Shown one piece after another: positions 41,221 through 51,382 of a stretch of 64,000 bases of DNA. Source of the DNA: Algoriphagus antarcticus (GTDB lineage Bacteria; Bacteroidota; Bacteroidia; Cytophagales; Cyclobacteriaceae); assembly GCF_002150685.1 (NCBI RefSeq), contig NZ_MSSW01000031.1:1-64000 (forward strand), given 5' to 3'. The notes beneath the pieces were generated by a model. That model was given only the letters and a program-made list of their open reading frames with translations. It searched no databases and was not told the origin of the DNA. A program made the translations under genes and the position numbers. Position 1 is the first letter of the stretch, and each line of letters opens with the position of its first letter.

Positions 41221-44200
41221 ATGTGTAAAACGATTTACCCAAAATCTCGTGCACTACCCCCGTGGAAATATTTTCATGGCCTAGTGCTTTCACTTTTCCT
41301 GTTAATTTTTGTGACAGGAACCTCTCTGGCCCAAAGCAAAAATGTAAGCGGCGTAATCAAATCCTCTACCGGCGAGACAATGCCCGGAGTCAACGTTTTA
41401 GTTAAAGGTACTACCACCGGTACTGCCTCCGATATCGATGGTAACTTTAGCTTATCGGTTCCTTCAGACGAATCCATTCTAGTTTTCTCATTTATTGGCT
41501 ACACTTCCAAAGAAGTGCGAGTAGGGAATTCCAGCGAATTAAGTGTAGTCTTAGCAGAAGACCTTTCTTCACTTTCAGAAGTGGTAGTTGTAGGTTACGG
41601 TACTCAGCAGCGTGCCAAAGTAACTGGTGCTATCTCCTCCGTAGGCTCTGAACAAATCCGAGCTTTACCCGTCCCCAGTTTGGCTTCCGCCCTTCAAGGC
41701 CGAGCTGCAGGGGTAAATGTGACCAATTCTGGTTCACCTGGTACAGATCCTATAGTGCGAATCAGAGGAATAGGTACAGTAGGTAACAATGATCCACTTT
41801 ATGTAATCGATGGCATGCCCGCCGGAGGCTTGAATCAAATCAATCCAGCAGACATCGAGTCTATTGAAGTTTTGAAAGATGCATCTACTGCCGCCATTTA
41901 CGGATCTAGAGGAGCAAATGGTGTGATCTTGGTAACAACCAAAAAAGGAAAAATAGGAAAGCCACTTGTCAGTTTGGACTCCTACTATGGCATGCAAAAA
42001 GCTTGGCAAACGCTCGACTTGCTTAATAGAGACCAATACATCGCTTTTGGGCGAGATCTTTTAGGCAATGCAGGTGCTGCTGCTCCAGCCCGTTTTAATA
42101 ATCTGGGAGAATTTGCAAATGTAGACATAGACTATCAGGATGAAATGTTCCTCTCTGCTCCTATCCAGGATCATAACCTGAATATATCTGGAGGTACAGA
42201 AAATGTACTATACAACTTCTCTCTGGGGTATTTTGGCCAGGAAGGTATTATGAGAGGTACTGATTTCGAACGAGTATCCTTACGTTCTAATACTGAATAT
42301 AAGGTTCATAAAAGAGTAAAAATAGGCCAGACACTTACTGTAGCCTATTCCAATAGAAACAATGAACCATTCTCAGGAGGCAGAAGTCAACTAGAACACA
42401 TTGTGAAAGCAGTTCCTTATATCCCAGTAAGAGATGCTAGTAGGCCAGGAGGATTCAGAGCCCCAGACAGAGTGGATGGTTCTGATCCAGAAAATCCTGT
42501 ACTAAATGCAGTATTGAGAAAAAGTATCAGCCAGGACTACAAAATCTTGGGATCGGCATATATCAATGTGAATATCTTACAAGGGCTTAATTATAAGTTT
42601 CTGGTGGGATTGGATGTAGGAATTGGGGATTCTTATAATTACTCTCCTAGTTTCAATGCCGGGGATTTCAGTATTTCACCCTTTGCTTCCATATCAAAAA
42701 CTAAATCAAATTTTGTTTCTCCTCTTTTTAGCAATCAGCTTACTTATGAAAAAGATTTTGGCAAACACCATTTTGATGTTCTTGGAGTTGTCGAAAGGCA
42801 AACATCCACTTTCAACAGTTTGAATGGTTCAGGACAGAATTCTTTGACCAATGAGGTAAAAGAGCTTCAAGGAGTTCAAAATCAAACTACGACTAGTTCT
42901 AAAACTGAGTATGCTCTGATTTCATACGTAGGCCGACTAAATTATGATTATGCACAAAAATACTTAATAAGCACTAGCATAAGAAGAGACGGTGGTTCAC
43001 GATTCGGGCCAGATAATAAGTGGGGAACATTCCCTTCAGTATCTGTAGGCTGGAGAGTAAGTGAAGAAGGCTTTATGAAAAACTTGGCTGCTGTAAGTGA
43101 CTTGAAGCTTCGTGCAAGCTACGGTGAAACAGGAAATGACAGAATTGGTGATTATGTCTATCAAGCAACTATTAACTCCAATCTCTTCTACAACTTCGAT
43201 GATAATCTTCTCACAGGAAGTACTATTTCCGCGCTTGCAAATGCTGACTTGAAGTGGGAAACTACTAAAATGAAAAACATAGGTCTTGACCTTGGCTTAT
43301 TTTCAGACAAGTTCAATTTGTCTTTCGAATGGTTCGAGAATACTACCGAAGGGATGATCCTTGGCGTTCCGATTCCACCATCTCTTGGTTATGACGGAGC
43401 TCCGGTAGCGAACGTAGGTACAGTGAAAAACAACGGCATCGAATTAACTGCGGGCTATCAGTTACGATCTGGTGATTTCCAAATGAGTGTCGATGGTAAC
43501 ATGGGATTTGTAAGCAATGAACTAATTTCCCTAGGTACTGGAAACACTATTTTTGGTCCAAGTTTCCAAGGAGATGCTCTGACTCTCACTGAAGAAGGTC
43601 AGCCAATCGCCTATTTCTATGGATGGATAGCTGATGGTATTTTCCAGAGTGGTGAAAATACTAGTCAGCAGCCAAATGCCTCAGCAGGCGATATCAAATT
43701 CAGGGACATCAATGATGACGGAATAATAAACGCCGATGATAGAACGAACCTAGGACATTACCTTCCTGACGTAACATATGGTTTGAATGCAACTGCTTCT
43801 TATAAAGGTTTCGATTTTACCATGTTCTGGCAAGGGGTTTCAGGCAATGAAATCTTCAATAACCTGAGATATCACACAGAAGGTATGACCAGATTATTTG
43901 GTGCAAGCACGGTAGTATTGGATCGTTGGACACCTACAAATACTGATACCAATGTACCTAGAGCAATTTCTGGAGATCCAAATAGAAATGCCAGAGCAAG
44001 CTCAAGATTTGTAGAAGACGGTTCCTATATTAGGTTGAAAAACATCTCAATAGGATACAGCGTTCCAAATGCAACGTTGCAAGCTTGGAGCAAAGGAACT
44101 ATTTCAAAAGTAAGAGTTTATGTCTCTGCTCAGAATCTGTTGACCATCACAGATTACACTGGATATGATCCTGAGATTTCAGCACGAACTGGCATCAATT

Positions 44201-44280
44201 CCTCCCTGGGTACAGGGATTGACTACGGCCAATTCCCTGCAGCTCGTACAATCATGGGAGGTATTCAACTTGCATTTTAA
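41221..44280 (+). CDS. SusC/RagA family TonB-linked outer-membrane protein (pair 1)
   Basis: The 1019-residue receptor has a signal peptide (SLFLLIFVTGTSLAQ), a carboxypeptidase-like domain with GVIKSSTGETMPGVNVLVKG, the SusC signature SEVVVVGYGTQQRAKVTGAI, the plug (PLYVIDGMPAGG, AIYGSRGANGVILVTTKKG) and a large barrel ending GGIQLAF. With SusD it forms the pedal-bin importer for glycans or peptides, driven by TonB. SusD follows 18 bases later. No glycoside hydrolase or regulator is adjacent, so the substrate is unknown. Confidence 0.97.
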   Translation: MCKTIYPKSRALPPWKYFHGLVLSLFLLIFVTGTSLAQSKNVSGVIKSSTGETMPGVNVLVKGTTTGTASDIDGNFSLSVPSDESILVFSFIGYTSKEVRVGNSSELSVVLAEDLSSLSEVVVVGYGTQQRAKVTGAISSVGSEQIRALPVPSLASALQGRAAGVNVTNSGSPGTDPIVRIRGIGTVGNNDPLYVIDGMPAGGLNQINPADIESIEVLKDASTAAIYGSRGANGVILVTTKKGKIGKPLVSLDSYYGMQKAWQTLDLLNRDQYIAFGRDLLGNAGAAAPARFNNLGEFANVDIDYQDEMFLSAPIQDHNLNISGGTENVLYNFSLGYFGQEGIMRGTDFERVSLRSNTEYKVHKRVKIGQTLTVAYSNRNNEPFSGGRSQLEHIVKAVPYIPVRDASRPGGFRAPDRVDGSDPENPVLNAVLRKSISQDYKILGSAYINVNILQGLNYKFLVGLDVGIGDSYNYSPSFNAGDFSISPFASISKTKSNFVSPLFSNQLTYEKDFGKHHFDVLGVVERQTSTFNSLNGSGQNSLTNEVKELQGVQNQTTTSSKTEYALISYVGRLNYDYAQKYLISTSIRRDGGSRFGPDNKWGTFPSVSVGWRVSEEGFMKNLAAVSDLKLRASYGETGNDRIGDYVYQATINSNLFYNFDDNLLTGSTISALANADLKWETTKMKNIGLDLGLFSDKFNLSFEWFENTTEGMILGVPIPPSLGYDGAPVANVGTVKNNGIELTAGYQLRSGDFQMSVDGNMGFVSNELISLGTGNTIFGPSFQGDALTLTEEGQPIAYFYGWIADGIFQSGENTSQQPNASAGDIKFRDINDDGIINADDRTNLGHYLPDVTYGLNATASYKGFDFTMFWQGVSGNEIFNNLRYHTEGMTRLFGASTVVLDRWTPTNTDTNVPRAISGDPNRNARASSRFVEDGSYIRLKNISIGYSVPNATLQAWSKGTISKVRVYVSAQNLLTITDYTGYDPEISARTGINSSLGTGIDYGQFPAARTIMGGIQLAF

Positions 44281-44298
44281 TTTTAAAAAGAAAAAATC

Positions 44299-45819
44299 AT
44301 GAAAACAAGATCCACACTTTTGGCGATAATCATGTCCGTTGGTATGATAGCCTGTGATGAAGAGGTGTTGAGTCCGATAAATCCTAATCAATTAGGTACT
44401 GAGACTTTCTACCGTACTGGACCTCAACTCGTAGCAGCAATCAATTCGGTTTATGCCACACTCCAGGGAAACAATTTATATAATCGAGAGTATTTCTTCT
44501 TGCACGATCTACTTTCGGATGATGTAGAAACTGGTGGCGCTCAACTCGAGGCTCCTCGAGCACAAGTGCTTAATTACGTTTTTGATGCATCCAATCCTCA
44601 AGTTGAAGCCAATTGGAGAGGATGGTACCGCCTGATTCACCGTGCAAATCTGGTGTTAGAAAATGCTGATAACGCGACTGAAAACATCACTGAAGATCTT
44701 CGTAAAAGGATTGTAGGTGAAGCCTATTTCCTTCGGGGTTTAGCTTTCTATGAGTTATCTACCCTATGGGGTGGTGTACCGCTGATGACTACTTCTGCTG
44801 CTTCTCCTGAAGGATTTGCTAGAGCAACACAAGAGCAATCTTATGCGCAATCATTGAGTGATTTAAATGAGGCTATTTCTAGGCTTCCACTTCGTAGCGC
44901 ATATTCTGGCTCAGATGTGGGACGTGCTAGTAAAGGAACAGCCCAAGCGGTAGCTGCAAAATTGTTGATGTTTCAAGGAAACTTCACCGGAGCAAAAGCT
45001 TTCTTGACAGAAATCATCAATTCAAATCAATATGAATTGACTGATAGATACTTGGATAATTTTGAAGAAGAAAGCGAGAATAACTCGGAGTCGATCTGGG
45101 AAATTCAATTTTCTGAAGCCTTCGGAAATGCAGGCGGATGGAATGCTGATGGAACAGGTATTGCCGAAGTGACGTTCAGAGGTCAAGAATATGGTCCAAA
45201 TGCCTGGAGAAATTTGATTCCAAATACTGGCTTGGTGGCTTCATATGAAAGACCAGCAAATGGAGCTCCAAAGGAAGACCCGCGTGTGAGTTATAACTTC
45301 TATAGGTTAGGAGACACATTCAATGCCGGAGCAAGTGTTTTGACCCAATCTACTGTTCAAGGGGATTTCAACAAAGCCAGCTGGAGAAAGTATCAAACAA
45401 TCTATAAGAGAGCAAATGAAAATACACAGTCTGGGATCAATTTCAGAGTAATCCGATATGCAGATGTATTGCTAATGATGGCAGAGGTGGAGAATGAAAT
45501 TTCTGGTCCAGCGGCAGCATTACCTTACCTCAATATGACTAGAAAAAGAGCTGACGTACAAATGGCTGAATATCCAACCGCTCAATATCCTACTGGAACT
45601 AAAGAGCAGACAAGATTAGCTATTCAGCATGAGAGAAGGGTAGAAATGCCAGGCGAACAAGTTCGTAACAGAGACATACGCAGATGGAGAAGAATGGGAA
45701 CCCTACAAGGTGAGCCTATTACTGGGTACCAAGCTAAGTATGACCTATTACCTATTCCAACTGTGGAGCTGGATAATAATTCTGCGTTAACGAATGCCGA
45801 TCAGAATCCTAGCTATTAA
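44299..45819 (+). CDS. RagB/SusD family nutrient-binding lipoprotein (pair 1)
   Basis: The 506-residue protein has a lipoprotein signal (AIIMSVGMIAC), the N-terminal SusD motif (PNQLGTETFYRTGPQLVAAI) and TPR-like helices typical of SusD (RIVGEAYFLRGLAFYELST). The C-terminal motif RRWRRMGTLQGEPITGYQAKY is also usual. It forms the lid of the SusC importer and captures substrate at the cell surface. It is co-transcribed with the susC gene ahead of it, and a strong terminator follows. Confidence 0.96.
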   Translation: MKTRSTLLAIIMSVGMIACDEEVLSPINPNQLGTETFYRTGPQLVAAINSVYATLQGNNLYNREYFFLHDLLSDDVETGGAQLEAPRAQVLNYVFDASNPQVEANWRGWYRLIHRANLVLENADNATENITEDLRKRIVGEAYFLRGLAFYELSTLWGGVPLMTTSAASPEGFARATQEQSYAQSLSDLNEAISRLPLRSAYSGSDVGRASKGTAQAVAAKLLMFQGNFTGAKAFLTEIINSNQYELTDRYLDNFEEESENNSESIWEIQFSEAFGNAGGWNADGTGIAEVTFRGQEYGPNAWRNLIPNTGLVASYERPANGAPKEDPRVSYNFYRLGDTFNAGASVLTQSTVQGDFNKASWRKYQTIYKRANENTQSGINFRVIRYADVLLMMAEVENEISGPAAALPYLNMTRKRADVQMAEYPTAQYPTGTKEQTRLAIQHERRVEMPGEQVRNRDIRRWRRMGTLQGEPITGYQAKYDLLPIPTVELDNNSALTNADQNPSY

Positions 45820-45841
45820 GCCATCCTTCTAACTTACTTTT

Positions 45842-45872
45842 AAATAGCCGGGGTGACTCGGCTATTTTTTTT
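45842..45872 (+). terminator. Terminator after SusCD pair 1
   Basis: AAATAGCCG (45842-45850) pairs with CGGCTATTT (45859-45867), followed by a long T-run. It fits the end of the plus-strand SusCD transcript. Confidence 0.88.
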
Positions 45873-46190
45873 GTTAGCATTGTAATAGTTCTATAAATCA
45901 CTCCACTCTACCTTTTAAACGAATTCTTACCCCATTTTGTAACCAAGGTGTGTAGTTTATACACGGAGGAAACATGGATATGTTGAAGGGATTGCACTAC
46001 AATAGTTGTTTAGCTTTCTTCCTAAAAAGTCACTTGAAACAGTAGAAAAAGTAATACTATCTACCGGACTAACATGGGCTATTTCAATATCTGGAGGTGC
46101 AGGCCTAGATTAATTCCACTAATGGAAGGTGGAACTGGAAAAATAGAGTCAAGTTTTTTTCTTCCAAAGAGCATAACTTCTTTAGGTTAG
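45873..46190. other. Intergenic region between convergent SusCD pairs
   Basis: The 318 bases hold no confident gene. A GGAGG-preceded ATG near 45972 opens only 23 codons. A TTG-started 35-codon frame near 46007-46114 (FLPKKSLETVEKVILSTG, then LTWAISISGGAGLD) looks somewhat protein-like and may be a remnant, but I cannot identify it. Confidence 0.3.
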
Positions 46191-46191
46191 T

Positions 46192-46224
46192 CAAAAAAAA
46201 AGTCCGACCTAAAGGCCGGACTTT
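46192..46224 (-). terminator. Terminator after SusCD pair 2
   Basis: AAAGTCCG (46199-46206) pairs with CGGACTTT (46217-46224), and the A-run at 46192-46201 makes a U-tract on the minus strand. It ends the second SusCD transcript. Confidence 0.88.
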
Positions 46225-46243
46225 ACTATCAAATTCAAATAAA

Positions 46244-47758
46244 TTAATAACCTGGGTTTTGTTCTATAGGAGCAGTCGTATTTGCCTGCAATTCTGCCAA
46301 AGGAATAGGCCAAACGAACAAGTTACTGCTATAGGCTAGTGAATGATCTGTTGGTATAGCTATAGAAGTAGTATAGAAGTTAATGCTAGTAATAGATCTA
46401 GAAGTAGCTTTAAGAGGAATACCGTTCATCAGACCTTCTCCTGAAAGCCTGTGGATATCTGGCCATCTTCTTCCTTCTGCAAGAAACTCAATTCTTCTTT
46501 CATTCAGGATAGCAGTAAGCAGGTCGGCACCAGCCACAGTATAGGCAGGAACTGAAGCTGGTAGCGCACGGCTTCTTACTGAGTTAAGCAATGTGACTGC
46601 AGCGGCAGCATTAGGACCACCTAATCTTGCATTTGCTTCAGCTGCATTCAATACAACTTCAGAAAATCGCAAGATCGGGTTTGGATCAGAAAACGTAGTA
46701 GCATCAGTGTATTTAAAGGTGAAGATGCCCAAGTTAGATCTTGTCGTTAGCAGCGTTCTACGTGTATCCTCAGCATTCCAGAAATCAGCTCTCCAGATAA
46801 TTGGGCTAATTTTCACCAATCCTCTTGCACCTAGGTCAGGGTTACCATACATAGCTGGTAAAGCACCATTTGTACCTGGATTAGATGTTGCAGAGTTAAT
46901 GAAAGAGAAAATATTGTCTGTACTAGTGATTCCTCTGAATGGCGCAACTGGATTAGCAGTCACTGCATACTTAGTAGCAAGCTTATTATACTCTGTCAAC
47001 ACTCCTGCCCAATCTTCCATGTGCAGCTTAATTCTTGATTTTAAAGCTATAGCTGCGCCTTTATTTGCTCTACCAGCACCACCTTCAGGCAAAAACCCTT
47101 CAGCAGCATCTAGATCTAAAAGCAACTGAGCATAATCTTCACCTACTGTTCCTCTGGATACAGCCTCTGCATCAGGCACCTTAGTTACATCGTCGATACC
47201 AAACGTTCTGTATGGGATACCCATAGAAGAAACATCATCAGAATAAGGTCTTGCAAAATGGATTAACAATTCATGATGCGCCAGTGCTCTTAGGAAAAGC
47301 ATTTCACCTTTGTAGGCATTCGCATCCTCTGCAGTCAATACCCCATTAGTAACGGCTACATCTAAATTCCCTAAGATGATATTCAATCTATTGATCATTC
47401 TGTAAAGAGAGATCCACATCCCTGCATTATTAGCAGAATTAGGGCTATAGGAATTATTGTATGTGATCTCATAGAAAGCCTGATCATTATACATATCCTC
47501 ACCTCTCATATCACCTTGCTCCACGTTTGCGGCACCAAAAGGATATCCTCTCTGTACTACATCATTATAGAAGCCGCGCTGCGCAGACTCATAAACACCG
47601 AGTACTGCTGATTCGATTCGAGGTGCAGTAGAGAATGCTTCAGAGTCAGGGATCAAGTTGGCAGGAACCAAATCTGTCACCTCACATGCTGAAGCAAAAC
47701 CAATTAATGCTGCACCTACCAGCACCATTTTAATATTTTTTATTAGTATTTTTTTCAT
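46244..47758 (-). CDS. RagB/SusD family nutrient-binding lipoprotein (pair 2)
   Basis: The 504-residue protein has a lipoprotein signal (VLVGAALIGFASAC) and the SusD fold with TPR helices. Family motifs include EAFSTAPRIESAVLGVYESA, YKGEMLFLRALAHHELLIHF and RRIEFLAEGRRWPDIHRL near the C-terminus. It partners with the SusC gene just upstream (28-base gap) and captures an unknown nutrient. The sequence differs clearly from the other SusD in this window, so the two pairs probably take different substrates. Confidence 0.96.
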   Translation of the reverse strand: MKKILIKNIKMVLVGAALIGFASACEVTDLVPANLIPDSEAFSTAPRIESAVLGVYESAQRGFYNDVVQRGYPFGAANVEQGDMRGEDMYNDQAFYEITYNNSYSPNSANNAGMWISLYRMINRLNIILGNLDVAVTNGVLTAEDANAYKGEMLFLRALAHHELLIHFARPYSDDVSSMGIPYRTFGIDDVTKVPDAEAVSRGTVGEDYAQLLLDLDAAEGFLPEGGAGRANKGAAIALKSRIKLHMEDWAGVLTEYNKLATKYAVTANPVAPFRGITSTDNIFSFINSATSNPGTNGALPAMYGNPDLGARGLVKISPIIWRADFWNAEDTRRTLLTTRSNLGIFTFKYTDATTFSDPNPILRFSEVVLNAAEANARLGGPNAAAAVTLLNSVRSRALPASVPAYTVAGADLLTAILNERRIEFLAEGRRWPDIHRLSGEGLMNGIPLKATSRSITSINFYTTSIAIPTDHSLAYSSNLFVWPIPLAELQANTTAPIEQNPGY

Positions 47759-47786
47759 TTTAATTCTTCTTTTTAGGTTCGATTAA

Positions 47787-50700
47787 TTAAAAACCAACGC
47801 TTAGGCCAAGAGTGTAAGTACGTACGATCGGTGCTACGTTCCAGTCAACACCAAATTGCCTTTGATTAGAATAACTATTTGCCTCAGGATCTAGACCAGT
47901 GTACTTAGTGAAGATAAAAGGATTCTGTACCTGAGCGAAGAATCTGGCGTTGGAGATAGCTCCGCTAAATGCTGATTCCAATGCTGCTGCTGGAATAGTG
48001 TAACCCAAAACAATATTCTGGATTTTCACAAAATCACCTTTCTCTACGAATCTAGAGTTAGAAGCAGAGTTCTGCCACATGTTCTGATCTTGTCCAGAAT
48101 ATAGTTTCGGTACGTCTGTTACCTGACCACTTTCAGTCCATCTGTTTAGGATACTAGCATGATTATTTGAGAAACCTTGCCCCAATAAACCTCTTAAAGA
48201 TTCGTTCATGATATAATTTCCACCAGAGAACCTTGTAAAGATTTCCGCATCGAAGTTGCCATATGAAAAGCTATTTGACCAGCCACCTTGCCATTTAGGC
48301 AAAGTACGACCCAAGAATTCTTGAGTAGGCCCAGAAGTAGCACGAACAGATATATCAGAAGGATTTGCAGGATCATAAACTCTGTAGTTAAGTTGCGATA
48401 CTCCACCTATTGATTGCTGCAAATTATACTGAACAATATCCTCACCTGAGTAATAAAGTGGATTACCATTTGCCGGATTTACTCCTGCCCATCTAAAACC
48501 GTATAGTTCGCCGATTGAATTACCAACTTGCGTTCTATTATAAGTGCTGGTAATTGGGCTGATCAAGTTAGTAACTTCATTTTTGATGAAGGTGATGTTG
48601 AAGTCAGTATCCCATGAGAATTTACCTCTGTTGATTACATTGGAAGCCACTCTCAATTCAAAACCTGAATTGGTCATTGCCCCAATATTTTGGTTGATGC
48701 TGTTACCTGGCACACCTAAGGAAGGAGCTGTAGGAGCCGCTAGAATCAAACCATCAACATCGTTGCTGAAGTAATCTGCAGAAACAGTCACTTTACCTAT
48801 AGTCATATCCAAACCTAGGTTCAGCTTTTTAGAAGTCTCCCACTGCAAGCCAGTATTGGCAATTCTGTTATATCCAATTCCTGCTCCAGCACCGCCCAAG
48901 ACAGGCGCATATCCACCAAAAGCTGCGAAAGAATCAATATCAGTATTACCTACTTCTGCATATGAAGCTCTCAACTTGAAATCCGAAATCAGGTCAGAGT
49001 TGAAGAATGCCTCATCGGAAACCCTCCATCCTACAGACCCACCGAAAAAGGTACCTCTTTTGTTATCTCCTACAAGGTCTGAAATACCATCATTTCTAAG
49101 CGTGAATGACGCCAAATATTTGCCTTTGAAGCTATAGTTGAATCTACCAAAATAAGAATCAAACCCGCTTTCTCTATAGCTACCTGTAGAGAATTGATTG
49201 TTGTAAGAACCTGTAATCAAATTGTTTCTCCTGAAATAATCATCAGAAATATCTGTAGCTGAGCCACTGAATCCATAATACTTTGCGAATTGGTATTCCA
49301 AACCAGCAGTTACATTCAAACTATGGTCTTCTGCAAATACAGTTTGGTAGTTCAATGTATTCTGCCAGTTCCAAAGAAAAGCAGGGTTAGCAGCCATGTA
49401 TACGCTACCGTTTGAACTTCTACCATCACCATGTCTAGCATCCAGAGACTGGAAGTCATCTGCCAAAGTCAAATCAATTCCGATCTGAGATCTAGCAGTC
49501 AATCCGGTGACAATATCTACTTCACCATAGGCATTACCTATGATTCTGTGTGTACGGCTTCTGTAGATATTATTATCTATCACAAAACCAATATTTGGAA
49601 TATTGTTATCTGGGCCGGCAAGATTAGCTCCAAAACCAGTGGTTGCTCCATTAGCAGTTACATTGTATCCATCAAAAGCTGTGTTAGCTTCATCGTAAAT
49701 GGGCACGTTAGGCAAAGCACGCGTAGCATTGTAGATGGCACCTGAAAGGGAATTAGAACCATTATTCAGACCTAGAATCTCAGTGTATGAATACGACATA
49801 GAAGTCCCTATTCTTATAGCTTTGGAGATGCTGTGATCCACATTTGCTCTGAATGAATATCTACTCAATTCATTCGGTCTTACTGCAGACTCTTGATCTG
49901 TGAAGCCAAGTGAGAAGAAGTACTTAGTAGCCGCTGATCCACCACTGATTGATAAGTTATGCTGCTGTACAAATCCCTGTCTGAATACAAGATCTTGCCA
50001 ATCTGTATTAACACCTGGGTTTGCTAATGGCGACTGATTAGCATTTGTTCTTTTTTCATTTGCTATCGTTACAAACTCATCACCTGAAAGTAAAGCAAAA
50101 GTCTCTACTGCTGTATTGATACCCATAGAAGTGTTATAACTAACTTTTGCTTTGCCCTCTGCACCTCTTTTGGTAGTGATCAAGATCACACCGTTTGCAG
50201 CTCTTGATCCGTAGATCGCTGATGCAGACCCATCCTTTAATACTTCGAATGAAGCAATGTCAGCTGGGTTGATGTTAGCAAGTGGGTTTGAATCATTCAC
50301 AGCAGATCTGTCTGAACTCACAACTGGCACCCCATCAATTACGATAAGTGGTCCTGCTCCTGCTGTAAGCGAGTTTACACCACGAATACGGATGATAGGA
50401 GCCGCTCCCAGGATACCACTTGGAGTGGTAATAGATACTCCAGGAGCTCTACCTGCAAGCTGAGATTCAAACGAAGGAGTAACTAAATTTTCGATAGCCT
50501 TTGAATCGATAGAAGTTACCGAGCCGGTAATTTCTCTTCTTTCCTGAGTACCGTATCCTACTACAACTACCTCGTTGAGGGTTTTTACATCCACATCCAT
50601 TGATACATTTATAATGGAATTGGAACCAATTGGCATTTCCTTGGTGAGGTAGCCGACAAAACTGAATACAAGTGTAGAAGCATCAGCAGGAACGTCGATA

Positions 50701-50882
50701 GAGTAACTACCATCCAAATCTGTGATCACACCTTGTGTAGTGCCTTTCACTACTACACTAGCACCTGGTACGCCTTCTGGCTCTTCGGCCGAAGTGACCC
50801 TACCAGTGATTGTCTTGCTTTGAGCCAATACGGACACTAAGGTCAGCACCGCAAAAGCGAAGGTTAATAAAACTTTCTTCAT
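47787..50882 (-). CDS. SusC/RagA family TonB-linked outer-membrane protein (pair 2)
   Basis: The 1031-residue receptor has a signal peptide (VLLTFAFAVLTLVSVLAQ), the CarboxypepD_reg-like domain (TITGRVTSAEEPEGVPGAS), the SusC signature LNEVVVVGYGTQERREITGS, the plug with VIDGVPVVSSDRSAVN and AIYGSRAANGVILITTKRG, and a barrel ending TYTLGLSVGF. It forms the importer with the following SusD. No sigma or anti-sigma pair or hybrid two-component regulator is adjacent, unlike many Bacteroides loci. Confidence 0.97.
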   Translation of the reverse strand: MKKVLLTFAFAVLTLVSVLAQSKTITGRVTSAEEPEGVPGASVVVKGTTQGVITDLDGSYSIDVPADASTLVFSFVGYLTKEMPIGSNSIINVSMDVDVKTLNEVVVVGYGTQERREITGSVTSIDSKAIENLVTPSFESQLAGRAPGVSITTPSGILGAAPIIRIRGVNSLTAGAGPLIVIDGVPVVSSDRSAVNDSNPLANINPADIASFEVLKDGSASAIYGSRAANGVILITTKRGAEGKAKVSYNTSMGINTAVETFALLSGDEFVTIANEKRTNANQSPLANPGVNTDWQDLVFRQGFVQQHNLSISGGSAATKYFFSLGFTDQESAVRPNELSRYSFRANVDHSISKAIRIGTSMSYSYTEILGLNNGSNSLSGAIYNATRALPNVPIYDEANTAFDGYNVTANGATTGFGANLAGPDNNIPNIGFVIDNNIYRSRTHRIIGNAYGEVDIVTGLTARSQIGIDLTLADDFQSLDARHGDGRSSNGSVYMAANPAFLWNWQNTLNYQTVFAEDHSLNVTAGLEYQFAKYYGFSGSATDISDDYFRRNNLITGSYNNQFSTGSYRESGFDSYFGRFNYSFKGKYLASFTLRNDGISDLVGDNKRGTFFGGSVGWRVSDEAFFNSDLISDFKLRASYAEVGNTDIDSFAAFGGYAPVLGGAGAGIGYNRIANTGLQWETSKKLNLGLDMTIGKVTVSADYFSNDVDGLILAAPTAPSLGVPGNSINQNIGAMTNSGFELRVASNVINRGKFSWDTDFNITFIKNEVTNLISPITSTYNRTQVGNSIGELYGFRWAGVNPANGNPLYYSGEDIVQYNLQQSIGGVSQLNYRVYDPANPSDISVRATSGPTQEFLGRTLPKWQGGWSNSFSYGNFDAEIFTRFSGGNYIMNESLRGLLGQGFSNNHASILNRWTESGQVTDVPKLYSGQDQNMWQNSASNSRFVEKGDFVKIQNIVLGYTIPAAALESAFSGAISNARFFAQVQNPFIFTKYTGLDPEANSYSNQRQFGVDWNVAPIVRTYTLGLSVGF

Positions 50883-51382
50883 AGGTTGAACATTTACGTT
50901 AAGAAATATTTGATGCGAATATTAACCGAAAGTTTGATTTGAAAAAAAATATGACATCTACGAAATTAACCTACTGGCATATTTTATATCGAGGATTTGT
51001 TAAAAAACATAAAATTCAATTTTTATTCTACTAAGTTTTTCATTAAAAAGATTTTAATATTGAATTTTCTCTATTTACTTCTAAAAAAAACTGATTTTTT
51101 CTCAAAAAATTATGATTGTAGTCATCTAAACCTAATCTATTAATAATCGAATAAACCTGAAAAATCACTTTGCCCCCAATCCCCAAAATAATATTGCTTT
51201 AATCAAATAGTTTTGGGTAAAAACCTTATAATTATACTGAGCGCAATAAATGCTGAGCATTTTTAAAATAATATTATTCTGCCATATGCTTTATATACAA
51301 ATTAAAATTTTTTTTAGCTATCATAGTATATAAAAGCCATTTTTTGACATAACTCATATATTTTTTCATGAAGTAACCAAAA
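50883..51382. other. Long AT-rich intergenic region
   Basis: About 500 bases separate the second susC gene from the 2'-5' RNA ligase-like gene. The composition is very AT-rich with many A and T runs, and no reading frame of note is present. It must hold the susC promoter on the minus strand. I could not place a TTTG/TAnnTTTG pair with normal spacing. A short palindrome AATGCT-G-AGCATT is near 51249. Confidence 0.4.

Noticed and set aside
45972..46043. Short ATG frame preceded by GGAGG between SusCD pairs
   Set aside because: Only 23 codons, no homology recognised, and Shine-Dalgarno sites are not typical in this phylum.
46593..47129. 178-residue plus-strand frame
   Set aside because: It is the antisense shadow of a well-supported SusD gene and has no domain features of its own.
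51182..51217. CCCAAAA/TTTTGGG inverted repeat with 22-base loop
   Set aside because: Short arms, long AT-rich loop and a low-complexity background make it likely chance.
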